The notes: generated by a model from the sequence alone, not told the origin. Numbered from the stretch's first letter, positions 12,501 through 23,470 are shown. The stretch is DNA of 64,000 nt from Salminus brasiliensis (GCF_030463535.1 NC_132878.1:90071507-90135506); one strand, 5' to 3'. Numbers and translations: made by a program.

Positions 12501-15500
12501 TGCTCTGACTCTCTGCGTCTTGACTGAAAATGTTCACATTGCTGTTCGCAAAGGTGAGCTGCACATACACTGCAGCAAGGTGCTCCTGAATACTCAGGTG
12601 TACAAAGCAGAAGACCCTCTCCCAGTACAGTCCAAACTCTTCTTTGAAGATTTCTGTGCAAATTGCAGAGTACTCCGTCGCTTTGCTGACATCAATGCCA
12701 CATTCTGTCAGATCTTTCTCATAGAAAATTAGATTTCCCTTCTCCAACTGTAGAAATGCTAGTTTTCCAAGTTTGGTGATCATCTCCTCATCAGACTCTG
12801 TCAGGACCATGTTGTTCTGAAGCACTCCATGGTACTTCTTGTTCTTCAAGTGTGTTTGGATGAGGAGGAAGTGGGTGTACATCTGAGTCAGAGTTTTGGG
12901 CACTTCTGCACAGTCAGATTGATCTAACATCTTCTCCAGGACTGTTGCAGATATCCAACAGAAGACCGGTATGTGGCACATAATGTGGAGGCTTCTTGAG
13001 GATTTTATGTGTGCAACAATTTTGTCAGCAAGGCCTGATTTGCTAAACCTCTTTCTAAAATACTCCTCTTTCTCAGAGTCATTAAATCCTCTGACCTCCG
13101 TAACCTGGTCAACACATTCAGGAGGGATTTGACTAGTGGCTGCTGGTCGGGAGGTTATCCAGAGGAGAGCAGAAGGAAGTATATTCCCCCGAATGAGATT
13201 TGTTAGCAGCACATCCACAGGGACTTTCTTTGTCAGGTCACAGCACATTTCATTGTTCTTGAAATCAAGAGGAAGACGGCATTCATCCAGACCATCGAAG
13301 ATAAACACGGTTTTTACCTCCTCACTGCTAATAGTTTGTAGTTCTTTGAGCTCTGGAAAGTACTGATGAAGAAGCTCAATTGCACTATATTTGCTGTTTC
13401 TCTTCAAATTCAGATCACGGAAAGGGAGCGGGAACATGAAGTGAATATCCTGATTTTCCTTTCCTTCTGCCCAGTCCAAGATGAATTTATGCACAGAGAC
13501 TGTCTTTCCAATCCCAGCGATGCCCTTAGTTAGCACGGTTCTGATCCGTTTTCTTTGTCCAGGTAAAGGTTTAAAGATATCATGACATTGTATTGCATTT
13601 TCTTGAATGTCTTTGATCTTTGTTGATTCCTCAATCAATCTGACTTCGTGTTCTACATTGACACCTCCACTTCCTCCTTCTGTGATCAACAGCTTTGTGA
13701 AAATATCATTTAACAGGATTTGATTTCCTTGCTCAGAATTTCCCTCACGTATGCATTCAAATTTAGATTTAAGATGGCTCTGTAGTTTAATTTTAAGATG
13801 ATCCTGGATACCTTTAAGAAGACTCCCTACAGAATGTGAAACATCTAATTTAGTAATAGTAATAAAAGTACAACATGTATTATGCACATTCTAGACATTT
13901 CTGATTCTGATTCTGGCTGCAGGAAAAAATGTTACTTTGAGGCTGATATTTGTAGCTGTAGTGCAAATGGTCTGCATTACAGTACCTTAATTTTACCTAA
14001 AGTCAGCTTGTAATGTTTTACACATTGAACACAGGGACACAGGAATAAATGTAATCCTACCTTTCTCCAAAATGACTTTGAGAGTTATTTTCAGGGCACC
14101 CTCTGATCCAAATGTATCCAGAACATGCTTAGATAATTCATGGACATCATGGGTTTCCTTACGAGCTTCAAAGCATTCTGGATAATTCTGACATAGATAC
14201 CTCATAAACTCATCTTTGTCTATGTTGTTTAGTGTCTGCTCAAGTAAACACAATGTGTCAAGTTCCTGGAGCACCTGTAAGCAAAAGAAGGATAACAAAA
14301 AGGATGATTAATACAGAATAAAGCTGCTGATTATACTCACTCTGATGGACAACACTCTTTTTTGTCACAGTGATCGAGAAAAAAGAACTGCTGAAACTAA
14401 CCAAGAACATTTTGCACAATTATTCACACTTCGATAAAAAGCATCATGCTTTTTTTTTTCACAGAATTGAAAACACAAAAACTAGATTCAGAGCTTTATA
14501 GTTTCTGAGCCAGACAGCAGTAATTCACAATTAATCATCCACAGCAGCAGTTTTATAAAAGAAAAACAACACTTTCTACAGCATTTGTATTTTCACATTT
14601 CGATTACTTACTGGACCAGAGCTAGCAGTCAGAACGGAAACTAATATTAACTAGTACTTCTAATGATGCACAACTGACAGTCATCTAAATCCAATGAGTA
14701 CGTTTTGAAATTGGTCTATAAAAACATGTTCTGCATTGTATAAAACAAATAAATTAATAAGTAAACTGACCTAAACAAATTTGTTTACCTGGCCAAAAAT
14801 AAAATGTAATATTAACTATAATCAATTTCAACTAATATCAACAATTAACAGTTTTAAGATTGTATTTGGTGACCTTCTCATATTCACACAGCTGCATCCT
14901 CTGTGAATTTCTCAATGTTTACCCTAAGGTGGTTTTGAGTACTGCATTGTGTGGAAGTCACCGAATTCATTCCTTATTCCTTCACGTTAATTTATTCTCC
15001 TTCTGGTGGGGTCATGTCATGCAAAAATGGCAACTTTACAATAGAAGGACACATATTAACTCTTATGGAAATTATTTTGAAAGTATTTATGTTCATCCTG
15101 AAATTCAGACGCAGATTCAAATAATTTCAACAAGTGAGAAGTGGCAAAAATTGATGTTTTTTGTATATACGTTACGGTAAATCTATACGTCTATAAATCT
15201 AAGTCTATAACCCCTACATGCATTTTAATTATATTATAATATATAATATTCTAAAATAAATGTGGGGTGTCTGACACGCCCCTTTTTTACTAATCATATT
15301 TATTTGGGAGCAGATATTTAATGTATTCACATTGGGACATTCAACACTCAAAGTGCCATGAGTTATTTGGTGCATTTCTGCATTATTTTATAATTATTGT
15401 TACAACATACTCTTTAACTTGTTTTAATTAACCCTCAGTTAAATGTGTAATTGTAACATCTGCACACACCCCAGTTTTGCCTTAATTGTCATTAATGGTA

Positions 15501-18500
15501 GGTGCTGATAACAAATGTTACATTCACATTTGAAGCAGAGACTGACAGGTTACTACCGTAAAAATAGTATGAATCTTGCTGAAGTACTTTTAAATTCATG
15601 TTGTGTCCTGCTCTTCTCAACTGCATAAAATAAATAGATCTCTGTAACATTTTCAAACTGCATAACATTTCCTGTCCAAGCAGCGGATCTCTTACCCTGG
15701 CTCGTAATGTGTAGCTTTTGTTGTGGCCTCTGTGTTCCAGAGTTGCACACTGTTTACAGATCAGCGTCTGGTCTGTCCTGCAAAAAACATCCACAGGTAA
15801 GCAGTGCTCTGGACAGAGCTTCTGCTCCTGGTCTGCACTCAGCTCTGGTGGTGTGTATCCATGAGGTGCTGTTGCTGAGGTCTGCCAATGTTTCCCACTG
15901 GTCTTTTCTTCCTGGTTGAAGTTCAACGGTGGGTTGAGTGACTTGTTACTCTTCATAGAGATGATGCTAGGTGAGGGTGACTGAGGTCTCTCATTTTCAG
16001 CACTGAAACCGAACACAGAGACAGACCCAGTGAACTACCAGAGTCACTAATCATAAATGAAATAATCTCAGAAATTCATGTTGACCTGTTTTCAGTTTCT
16101 GATGCACACAGCATTTCAGAATAAACTTTACATTCATTTACATTAACATCCATTCAAAGTTAAGAACACCCCACCCACAAAAACTAATGTCCGTCAGCAA
16201 AACAGTGTATTATAGATGACTAATAGATCAATTCAGCCACAGCCTCCAAACTCTTCAACTGTTCAAAATGTAACTTCTATAAACATGTCGTATGCAATAA
16301 TCTTCATTATTTTATTTCCAGACTGCTGCACCACAGACCTTTTTTCAGTGCTCATTTGACCTTGGCAAAGATTCTTCTTCCAGTCCATGGATGTATCACT
16401 TGCCATGGACACACAGCTGGAAACAGGTGAAGCCGGTCTATCTGCCTAGAAACAAACAGCTTCTTAACTTTTGTCATATGAAAATGAAGCATTGCTAAGA
16501 AATGAGGTTCAAATATACATGCATGCATTGACTTGCTGGAAATTAAATATTCTCCTAAGTCTCTCCTAAATCTCTTACCTCAGCCTTTATAGTGTAGCTT
16601 ATACTGTGGCCTTGGTGTTTCTCTGTGTTCCACATCAGCGTCTGATCTGTCTTGCAATGCATTTCCACAGGTAAGCTGTGCTCTGGACAGAGCTTCTGCT
16701 CCTGGTCTGCACTCAGCTCTGGTGGTGTGTATCCATGAGGTGCTGTTGCTGAGGTCTGCCAACTTTCACCACTGGTCTTTTCTTCCTGGTTGAAGTTCAA
16801 CGGTGGGTTGAGTGACTTGTTACTCTTCATAGAGATGATGCTAGGTGAGGGTGACTGAGGTCTCTCATTGTCAGCACTAAAACCGAACAGAGACAGACCC
16901 AGTGAACTACCAGAGTCACTAATCATAAATGAAATAATCTCAGAAATTCATGTTGACCTGTTTTCAGTTTCTGATGCACACCGCATTTCAGAATAAACTT
17001 TACATTCATTTACATTGCCTTCTGCTGTAAAGTCACAATTTTGAATATGCATGTTTTTACTGGACAGTGGCAATATTGAGATTCCATGAGCAAAGTCCTG
17101 CTTAAATAATACCTACTCTCTTTATTATGCATGACCATTTATTTCTCAGGTCCAGTGTGGAGCCAATCACTAACGTGGCAGTGTGATCCAGCATTGCGTG
17201 GCAAATGATCCAGTCACAGAGATGAATCTAAAGCCTAATGTTTCCACTTAGTTATTTTATTTTTATTTCTTATTGCATTCTAGGAGGCAGTTTACACCAC
17301 TGCATTAACAGCGTTTTTGGAGGTCGGATCACATTAAGATTTCACTTGACCGCATGAAAGGCCAGGTGTAAACAATCCCAGGATGCAGAAATACATGTTC
17401 CTTGGTGTTATGGATATTGGGTTCTCTCACTCTCTCTTTCCCTCGCTCTCTCTTGTGTTTTCAACACGTTTAATAGAAAACTGTGAATTTTATTTGATCA
17501 GGTATGAAGTGAAAAGCAATCAGTCCTACATTAATCCTTCTGATTTAAATGAACTGACTTTGAATGAACTCCTAGTCCATTGCCACAAGCTTTCAAGCAT
17601 CTACCACCCGGTTTGAACAAATGTATTGGGGCAACACTGCAGAGACAGTGTCAGGATTTGACTGCAATCTGAAGCTAAACTGAAAAGGGGAGCACTGTGT
17701 GATGTAGGCCTTTGTACTCTTTGTGCTTCTAAAGACTTTTGAAGGGGCTTGTAGACACATGCATATAACCCCACCCACAAAAACTAATGTCCGTCAGCAA
17801 AGCAGTGTATTATAGATGACTAATAGATCAATTCAGCCACAGCCTCCAAACTCTTCAACTGTTCAAAATGTAACTTCTATAAACATGTCGTATGCAATAA
17901 TCTTCATTATTTTATTTCCAGACTGCTGCACCACAGACCTTTTTTCAGTGCTCATTTGACCTTGGCAAAGATTCTTCTTCCAGTCCATGGATGTATCACT
18001 TGCCATGGACACACAGCTGGAAACAGGTGAAGCCGGTCTATCTGCCTAGAAACAAACAGCAGAAACAAACAGCTTCTTAACCTTTGTCATATGAAAATGA
18101 AGCATTGCTAAGAAATGAGGTTCAAATATACATGCATGCATTGACTTACTGGAAATTAAATATTCTCCTAAGTCTCTCCTAAATCTCTTACCTCGGCCTT
18201 TATAGTGTAGCTTATACTGTGGCCTTGGTGTTTCTCTGTGTTCCACATCAGCGTCTGATCTGTCTTGCAATGCATTTCCACAGGTAAGCTGTGCTCTGGA
18301 CAGAGCTTCTGCTCCTGGTCTGCACTCAGCTCTGGTGGTGTGTATCCATGAGGTGCTGTTGCTGAGGTCTGCCAACTTTCACCACTGGTCTTTTCTTCCT
18401 GGTTGAAGTTCAACGGTGGGTTGAGTGACTTGTTACTCTTCATAGAGATGATGCTAGGTGAGGGTGACTGAGGTCTCTCATTGTCAGCACTAAAACCGAA

Positions 18501-21500
18501 CACAGAGACAGACCCAGTGAACTACCAGAGTCACTAATCATAAATGAAATAATCTCAGAAATTCATGTTGACCTGTTTTCAGTTTCTGATGCACACCGCA
18601 TTTCAGAATAAACTTTACATTCATTTACATTGCCTTCTGCTGTAAAGTCACAATTTTGAATATGCATGTTTTTACTGGACAGTGGCAATATTGAGATTCC
18701 ATGAGCAAAGTCCTGCTTAAATAATACCTACTCTCTTTATTATGCATGACCATTTATTTCTCAGGTCCAGTGTGGACCCAATCACTAACGTGGCAGTGTG
18801 ATCCAGCATTGCGTGGCAAATGATCCAGTCACAGAGATGAATCTAATGCCTAATGTTTCCACTTAGTTGTTTTATTTTTATTTTTATTTCTTATTGCATT
18901 CTAGGAGGCAGTTTACACCTCTGCATTAACAGCGTTTTTGGAGATCGGATCACATTAAGATTTCACTTGACCGCATGAAAGGCCAGGTGTAAACAATCCC
19001 AGGATGCAGAAATACATGTGCCGAAAAAGTTAACACAAGTGGTCTTGGTGTTATGGATATTGGGTTCTCTCTCTCTCTTTCCCTCGCTCTCTCTCTCTCT
19101 CTCGCTCTCTCTTGTGTTTTCAACACATTTAATAGAAAACTGTGAAATTTTATTTGACCAGGTATGAAGTGAAAAGCAATCAGTCCTACATGAATCCTTC
19201 TGATTTAAATGAACTGACTTTGAATGAACTCCTAGTCCATTGCCACAAGCTTTCAAGCATCTACCACCTGGTTTGAACAAATGTATTGGGGCAACACTGC
19301 AGAGACAGTGTCAGGATTTGACTGCAATCTGAAGCTAAACTGAAAAGGGGAGCACTGTGTGATGTAGGCCTTTGTACTCTTTGTGCTTCTAAAGACTTTT
19401 GAAGGGGCTTGTAGACACATGCATATAACCCCACCCACAAAAACTAATGTCCATCAGCAAAGCAGTGTATTATAGATGACTAATAGATCAATTCAGCCAC
19501 AGCCTCCAAACTCTTCAACTGTCCAAAATGTAACTTCTATAAACATGTCGTATGCAATAATCTTCATTATTTTATTTCCAGACTGCTGCACCACAGACCT
19601 TTTTTCAGTGCTCATTTGACCTTGGCAAAGATTCTTCTTCCAGTCCATGGATGTATCACTTGCCATGGACACACAGCTGGAAACAGGTGAAGCCGGTCTA
19701 TCTGCCTAGAAACAAACAGCAGAAACAAACAGCTTCTTAACCTTTGTCATATGAAAATGAAGCATTGCTAAGAAATGAGGTTCAAATATACATGCATGCA
19801 TTGACTTGCTGGAAATTAAATATTCTCCTAAGTCTCTCCTAAATCTCTTACCTCGGCCTTTATAGTGTAGCTTATACTGTGGCCTTGGTGTTTCTCTGTG
19901 TTCCACATCAGCGTCTGATCTGTCTTGCAATGCATTTCCACAGGTAAGCTGTGCTCTGGACAGAGCTTCTGCTCCTGGTCTGCACTCAGCTCTGGTGGTG
20001 TGTATCCATGAGGTGCTGTTGCTGAGGTCTGCCAACTTTCACCACTGGTCTTTTCTTCCTGGTTGAAGTTCAACGGTGGGTTGAGTGACTTGTTACTCTT
20101 CATAGAGATGATGCTAGGTGAGGGTGACCGAGGTCTCTCATTGTCAGCACTAAAACCGAACACAGAGACAGACCCAGTGAACTACCAGAGTCACTAATCA
20201 TAAATGAAATAATCTCAGAAATTCATGTTGACCTGTTTTCAGTTTCTGATGCACACCGCATTTCAGAATAAACTTTACATTCATTTACATTGCCTTCTGC
20301 TGTAAAGTCACAATTTTGAATATGCATGTTTTTACTGGACAGTGGCAATATTGAGATTCCATGAGCAAAGTCCTGCTTAAATAATACCTACTCTCTTTAT
20401 TATGCATGACCATTTATTTCTCAGGTCCAGTGTGGAGCCAATCACTAACGTGGCAGTGTGATCCAGCATTGCGTGGCAAATGATCCAGTCATAGAGATGA
20501 ATCTAATGCCTAATGTTTCCACTTAGTTGTTTTATTTTTATTTTTATTTCTTATTGCATTCTAAGAGGCAGTTTACACAAGTTGTCTTGGTGTTTTGAAT
20601 ATTGGGTTCTCTCTCTATCTCTCTCTCTCTCTCACAATTTTTATTTGACCAGGTATGAAGTGAAAAGCAATCAGTCCTACATTAATCCTTCTGATTTAAA
20701 TAAACTGACTTTGAATGAACTCCTAGTCCATTGCCACAAGCTTTCAAGCATCTACCACCCGGTTTGAACAAATGTATTGGGGCAACACTGCAGAGACAGT
20801 GTCAGGATTTGACTGCAATCTGAAGCTAAACTGAAAAGGGGAGCACTGTGTGATGTAGGCCTTTGTGCTTCTAAATACTTTTTAAGGGGCTTGTATATAA
20901 CCCCACCCACAAAACCTAATGTCCGTCAGCAAAGCAGTGTATTATAGATGACTAATAGATCAATTCACAGTCACAGCCTCCAAACTCTTCAACTGTTCAA
21001 AAGGTACAGTAAGAGACTGCTGCATCACAGACCTTTTTTCAGTGCAAAAATTCTTCTTCCAGTCCATGGATGTATCACTTGCCATGGACACACAGCTGGA
21101 AACAGGTGAAGCCGGTCTATATGCCTAGAAACAAACAGCAGAAACAAACAGCCTGTTAACCTTTGTCATATGAAAATGAAGCATTGCTCATGAATGAGGT
21201 CCAAATATAATAAAACTCACCACAATAACCTACTGTGAGGACAGTCATACCATTACACCTTCTATTACATATGGAAGTATATATGAGCCAAAATAAAGAT
21301 GAAAATGTAAGATCCAAAATAACAATGTTATCCTATGTTTGAATTTAAATGTTTCACTCATGCACGCACACTTAAGCTCAGAATTCAAATACAACACATT
21401 TGCCATTTGGTAGACTTCATTTGAATGCTTTATGAGTGGCTTTATTTAAATGTATGAACTTAAACATCAGACAACAACTGTGTCAAAATGATCATTAAAA

Positions 21501-22411
21501 TGTTACTTGCCTAGTATGCATTTACACTCAATGACAATGTGTTTGAAATCATTTTCAAACTCAACACCACAGTAGAATAATGCCAAAATTCAAATGTTAA
21601 AGGGTAAAGAGCTCCTTCCAGCTTTACAATAAAATGATCAACCCTGCTGCGCTCACTCTGTCTCAAAAAATGCAATCCGAGTCGAATGCATTTAATTTTC
21701 CAAGGTCTTTCATCTCAGTCAGCCAATCAGGTTCCCATCTTTCCAATCAGCTTGATTTGCATTTTTTTATATATATATTGACAAAGTATTTTTTTAGTGT
21801 GGTCCTGAGTTTATTAAATTACATGAAATTTGTTCATTCAAATTGGGAAATGCATTCTCATTTAATAAAGCCACTTGTAAAGCATTCACATCTTTGTGTA
21901 AATGAAATATCAATAGAAATCTGCCAAATAGTGAATGTAAATGGAGTTACTGAAGTTGAAACTGAATTCTGAGTTTAAATGTGCATGTATGAGTGGAACA
22001 TTGTCATTTTGCATTTTACATTTTCATTTTCATGTTGGTACTGATATGCTTCAATAGTTACAATGCTAAGCTAGACTATGCTACATGGCCACATGTGGGC
22101 CATCTGAATGGCATAAACCAGCCGATAAAAGCAGAGCTTTTTTACCACAAGCCCTATGTAAAATAAAAAAACAGTGTGTTCCATTCAGAGGTAAAATAAC
22201 AAGGTTTTAAATAGGCTTGGAAAACTGCATCTGAGCATTTTTAACCCCAACCAAAGCCACAAACACACTGGCTCAATAAATGCATTCTGTGGCGTCAATA
22301 AAGCATCTTTCATTTGTAATTTGAGTATAAGGTTGAGTTGAAGTGAAAGGGTTAAATTTCACTTGAACTGGAACTGAGCTCAGTTGACTAGAGACAATAA
22401 CGACTTACCAT
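6020..22411 (-). CDS. NLR immune receptor: B-box modules, PYD-like, FISNA-NACHT, LRR, B30.2
   Basis: Cytoplasmic NLRC3/NLRP-like sensor of the large fish family. Coding exons in transcript order: 22409-22411, 21033-21124, 19852-20149, 19599-19705, 18192-18489, 17939-18045, 16579-16876, 16339-16445, 15696-16002, 14061-14274, 12011-13826, 11190-11450, 10454-10627, 8886-9146, 8586-8759, 8259-8429, 7665-7838, 7462-7508, 6020-6558. Every junction has GT/AG and all phases agree. The total is 5,448 nt, 1,815 codons plus stop, with no internal stop. The start is the weak point: ATG is the last codon of its exon, with a good context (GAGATG then G from the next exon). An unseen exon is possible. Family knowledge suggests NACHT oligomerisation and LRR/B30.2 ligand sensing; the ligand is unknown. 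The 5' modules are the unusual part. Confidence 0.82.
7462..7508 (-). CDS. 47-nt linker exon between LRR and B30.2
   Basis: Too short for ORF calling. It reads [15 protein letters not shown] plus one base, with acceptor ACAG and donor GTAAGT. Fish NLR-B30.2 proteins carry an equivalent hEHGGExRhKPG linker before PRY. Phase matches on both sides: AG|A in front and T|AT behind, giving Tyr. Confidence 0.8.
7665..11450 (-). CDS. LRR exon series (six exons)
   Basis: Six leucine-rich-repeat exons of the NLR: 11190-11450 (261 nt), 10454-10627 (174), 8886-9146 (261), 8586-8759 (174), 8259-8429 (171), 7665-7838 (174). All join in the same phase, with the codon split after two bases. Each encodes RI-type NLR repeats such as [30 protein letters not shown] and VKLLCAGL. 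The 7838 acceptor was chosen over a downstream AG because only it keeps phase and restores the expected GLSGC start. The 261-nt exons hold an extra repeat and look like a fusion or internal duplication of the 174-nt unit. The LRR region normally provides ligand recognition and autoinhibition. Confidence 0.9.
8806..8870. mobile_element. Remnant of the TA-flanked MITE family
   Basis: One end of the MITE described at 29592-30054 (cacaatatgtccaaatgttg, then gtggacaccc) lies in the intron, ending about 15 bp from the 3' splice boundary of the LRR exon at 8886. The rest of the element is missing. Confidence 0.65.
12011..13826 (-). CDS. FISNA-NACHT exon of the NLR
   Basis: A single 1,816-nt exon, the typical size for fish NLRs. 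It begins with the FISNA segment ([27 protein letters not shown]). NACHT follows, with Walker A GIAGIGKT at 13501-13524, Walker B FIFDGLDE near 13281-13306, and the sensor motif TSRPAA. A helical NHD-like region follows ([21 protein letters not shown]), then [16 protein letters not shown]. The ATPase residues are all present, so nucleotide-driven oligomerisation is plausible. Near the end an acidic linker carries three exact copies of a 12-bp unit (12318-12353). Acceptor TGTAG| and donor |GTAAGT agree with the neighbouring phases. Confidence 0.95.
12318..12353 (-). repeat. Coding 12-bp tandem repeat (3 copies)
   Basis: tttcctcacatc occurs three times in exact tandem and encodes repeated CEER-type residues ([14 protein letters not shown]) in the linker between the NACHT region and the LRRs. 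The 12-bp unit keeps the frame, so copy number can vary without breaking the gene. Confidence 0.9.
14061..14274 (-). CDS. PYD-like death-fold exon of the NLR
   Basis: This 214-nt exon begins [18 protein letters not shown] and ends [17 protein letters not shown]. The spacing of leucines and the closing ALxITLxxLxK helix resemble pyrin domains at the N-terminus of fish NLRs, which recruit ASC-type adaptors. The central part ([16 protein letters not shown]) is divergent, so another death-fold type is possible. Phase 0 entry and one leftover base join it correctly to the B-box exon and the NACHT exon. Confidence 0.65.
15696..16002 (-). CDS. B-box exon copy 1 (all zinc ligands present)
   Basis: 307-nt exon. 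Its first part is the fish NLR N-terminal repeat ([25 protein letters not shown]). It then encodes a B-box: [20 protein letters not shown] followed by [12 protein letters not shown]. The ligand series C-H-C-D-C-C-H-H is complete. Acceptor TTTCAG at 16003 and donor GTAAGAG at 15695 fit the phase. B-boxes mediate higher-order assembly in TRIM proteins; whether they do so here is inference. It is the copy nearest the PYD-like exon. Confidence 0.85.
16339..16445 (-). CDS. RPASP module exon, copy 1
   Basis: 107-nt exon encoding [20 protein letters not shown] then [15 protein letters not shown]. This is the classic short N-terminal repeat of fish NLRC3-like proteins. Acceptor TTTCTAG, donor GTCTGTGG (weaker than the others). 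It starts in phase 0 and ends with AG, which the next B-box exon completes to Ser. Confidence 0.75.
16579..16876 (-). CDS. B-box exon copy 2 (CxxC lost)
   Basis: 298-nt exon, 9 nt shorter than copy 1 and still in frame. The B-box reads [20 protein letters not shown] then WNTEKHQGH: the first C/H and C/D ligands and the final H..H remain, but the CKQC pair is gone. Folding as a normal two-zinc B-box is therefore doubtful. Splice sites and phases match copy 1. Confidence 0.82.
17939..18045 (-). CDS. RPASP module exon, copy 2
   Basis: 107 nt, same coding sequence and splice sites as the exon at 16339-16445. It lies 1,660 bp from copy 3. Confidence 0.75.
18192..18489 (-). CDS. B-box exon copy 3 (CxxC lost)
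   Basis: 298 nt. It encodes the same protein as copy 2, including loss of the Cys pair. Position and flanks repeat at a 1,660-bp offset in copy 4. Confidence 0.82.
19599..19705 (-). CDS. RPASP module exon, copy 3
   Basis: 107 nt, essentially identical to copies 1 and 2, with acceptor TTTCTAG and donor GTCTGTGG retained. Confidence 0.75.
19852..20149 (-). CDS. B-box exon copy 4 (CxxC lost)
   Basis: 298 nt. It differs from copy 3 by at least one missense base: ERPRSPSP instead of ERPQSPSP. The Cys pair is missing as in copies 2 and 3. It is the first B-box in protein order. Confidence 0.82.
21033..21124 (-). CDS. RPASP module exon, copy 4 (shortened)
   Basis: 92 nt, 15 nt shorter than the other copies by an in-frame loss of the CQGQM segment. 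It begins AYRPASP instead of ADRPASP. It is the first module exon and joins the ATG-bearing exon at 22409 in phase 0. Confidence 0.7.
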
Positions 22412-22502
22412 CTCGACCACAGGCTCTCTCGAATCCAGCTGGGCCTTTTGTACCTTCTTTATCTTCTTTTTCCAACTTCGTCTCTTGCCTTTTCATTACT
22501 CT
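22409..22502 (-). CDS. Probable first coding exon of the NLR (ATG is its last codon)
   Basis: The donor GTAAGT directly follows ATG at 22409-22411, and only the frame that ends in this ATG joins the next exon without a stop. A likely acceptor is ATACAG at 22503. An earlier ATG in the exon (about 22495) opens a 30-codon frame that hits TAG just after the next junction, so it would be an upstream ORF. Most of the exon is therefore 5' UTR. Not proven; a missing exon would change the start. Confidence 0.45.
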
Positions 22503-22558
22503 CTGTATCACAGGCAGGCACCTTTATGCACATGCCTGTGATCTTCAGCCACCTTCAT

Positions 22559-22560
<2 letters not shown>

Positions 22561-22603
<43 letters not shown>
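22561..22603. repeat. (CA)n microsatellite
   Basis: About 21 uninterrupted CA units in the putative first intron of the NLR gene. Confidence 0.97.
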
Positions 22604-22604
<1 letters not shown>

Positions 22605-22660
22605 AAAAGGTGTTCTGGTCATCTTTAGATAGGACAATGAAGAGTTTCATAAAGCAAGTG

Positions 22661-23086
22661 AGCGATGTGAAAATTATGAAAATAAGTAGAAATATTCACA
22701 AACAAACAAACAAAGACAATGTCATGTAAAGGACAGTGTTACATTACAACCATTTCTGAGGTTGTCCATTTGGTTAGACAATCAAATGCTGCCATCTACT
22801 GTTCACACTGATTAAATCCAACAGAAGCTTCCAGAAAATCAACATGTAGGAACACACACCATCACCTTTAAACCTGTCGATTTTAGCCATTTTTTGCCAT
22901 TTTTTGCCATCATTTAAATAGTTATTCTTTACATTGTGTTAACTTTTAAGATGAATGGACCATCAGAAATGCTCCAGAATAACATCTTTAACATTTCCTA
23001 AGTTTAGAAGGTATTTCCTTCTTTTGGAGATGCCAAAATCTGCCATTCATACATACTTGTATATATTTATGGAGATATGTATCTTC

Positions 23087-23126
<40 letters not shown>

Positions 23127-23335
23127 TTTAACATCATTATTCTCCATAGGTGTAAGCTTATGGTCTGTATTTAAGCTAAACTGAGCATAAAGCAAATGTA
23201 CATCTACATGTTTAAGGACAGACTATGATCTGTGTCACATGTCTGTGTAAGTCGTGGTTCAGTGCAGTCAAGCAGTTCCAGCAGACCAACCAGCACAACC
23301 ACTCTTCATCACTGGAGCCATGTAACATTTACACG
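22661..23335. repeat. Dispersed duplicate, copy 1 (partner 24396-25099)
   Basis: About 0.67 kb that recurs at 24396-25099. Shared blocks include acaaacaaacaaacaaagac, gaggttgtccatttggttag and gtcgtggttcagtgcagtca. It contains an (AAT)n tract at about 23088-23126. No coding sequence is recognisable. Confidence 0.85.
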
Positions 23336-23421
23336 ACAGCTGAAAACAGCTGAACAGAAGCACTGTCCCAAAGCTCCAGCTATGCCAAACTGTTCATACA
23401 GACATTTAAAAAAGAACTTAC

Positions 23422-23470
23422 GTATTACTGAAGAAACTCCCATGTATTAGGAGCTGTGAAAGAGGCTCCA
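23422..23470 (-). other. Possible 5' UTR exon of the NLR gene
   Basis: Downstream of the ISRE-like motif the minus strand reads into a short segment ending at a strong donor (TAC|GTAAGT at 23421). It contains a small upstream ATG (23441-23443) that opens MGVSSVI before the donor. The transcription start is not determined. The link to the exon at 22409-22502 is inferred from spacing and strand only. Confidence 0.35.

Larger units (their letters stand above)
16155..20900 (-). repeat. Tandem segmental duplication of the two-exon module
   Basis: Boundaries marked by the common sequence ccccacccacaaaa recur at about 16155, 17769, 19429 and 20900, giving units of about 1.61, 1.66 and 1.47 kb. Exons, introns and embedded repeats are nearly identical between units, so the duplications are recent. 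The last unit lacks part of the intron. Each of the three later units holds a block of about 90 bp with gtttacac / gtgtaaac inverted ends, like a small MITE or its remnant. In two of them a TC-rich run follows. Confidence 0.85.

Noticed and set aside
12443-12661. Open frames on both strands within the NACHT exon
   Set aside because: They are shadows of the clearly conserved FISNA-NACHT reading frame.
18046-20035. Repeated 109-codon minus-strand frames starting [10 protein letters not shown]
   Set aside because: They lie in an alternative frame of the B-box exons and run through the donor site; the B-box frame is the conserved one.
15492-20163. B-box copies as separate TRIM genes
   Set aside because: There is no RING, coiled coil or own B30.2 near them, and their splice phases chain them perfectly to each other and to the PYD-like and NACHT exons.
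17500-20767. Plus-strand frame ending LSSIYHPV found in three near-identical copies
   Set aside because: Its conservation is explained by the recent tandem duplication; I recognise no protein family and it lies in introns on the opposite strand.
23088-23126. Regular AAT repeat considered as a CRISPR-like array
   Set aside because: Simple microsatellite without spacers, in vertebrate DNA.
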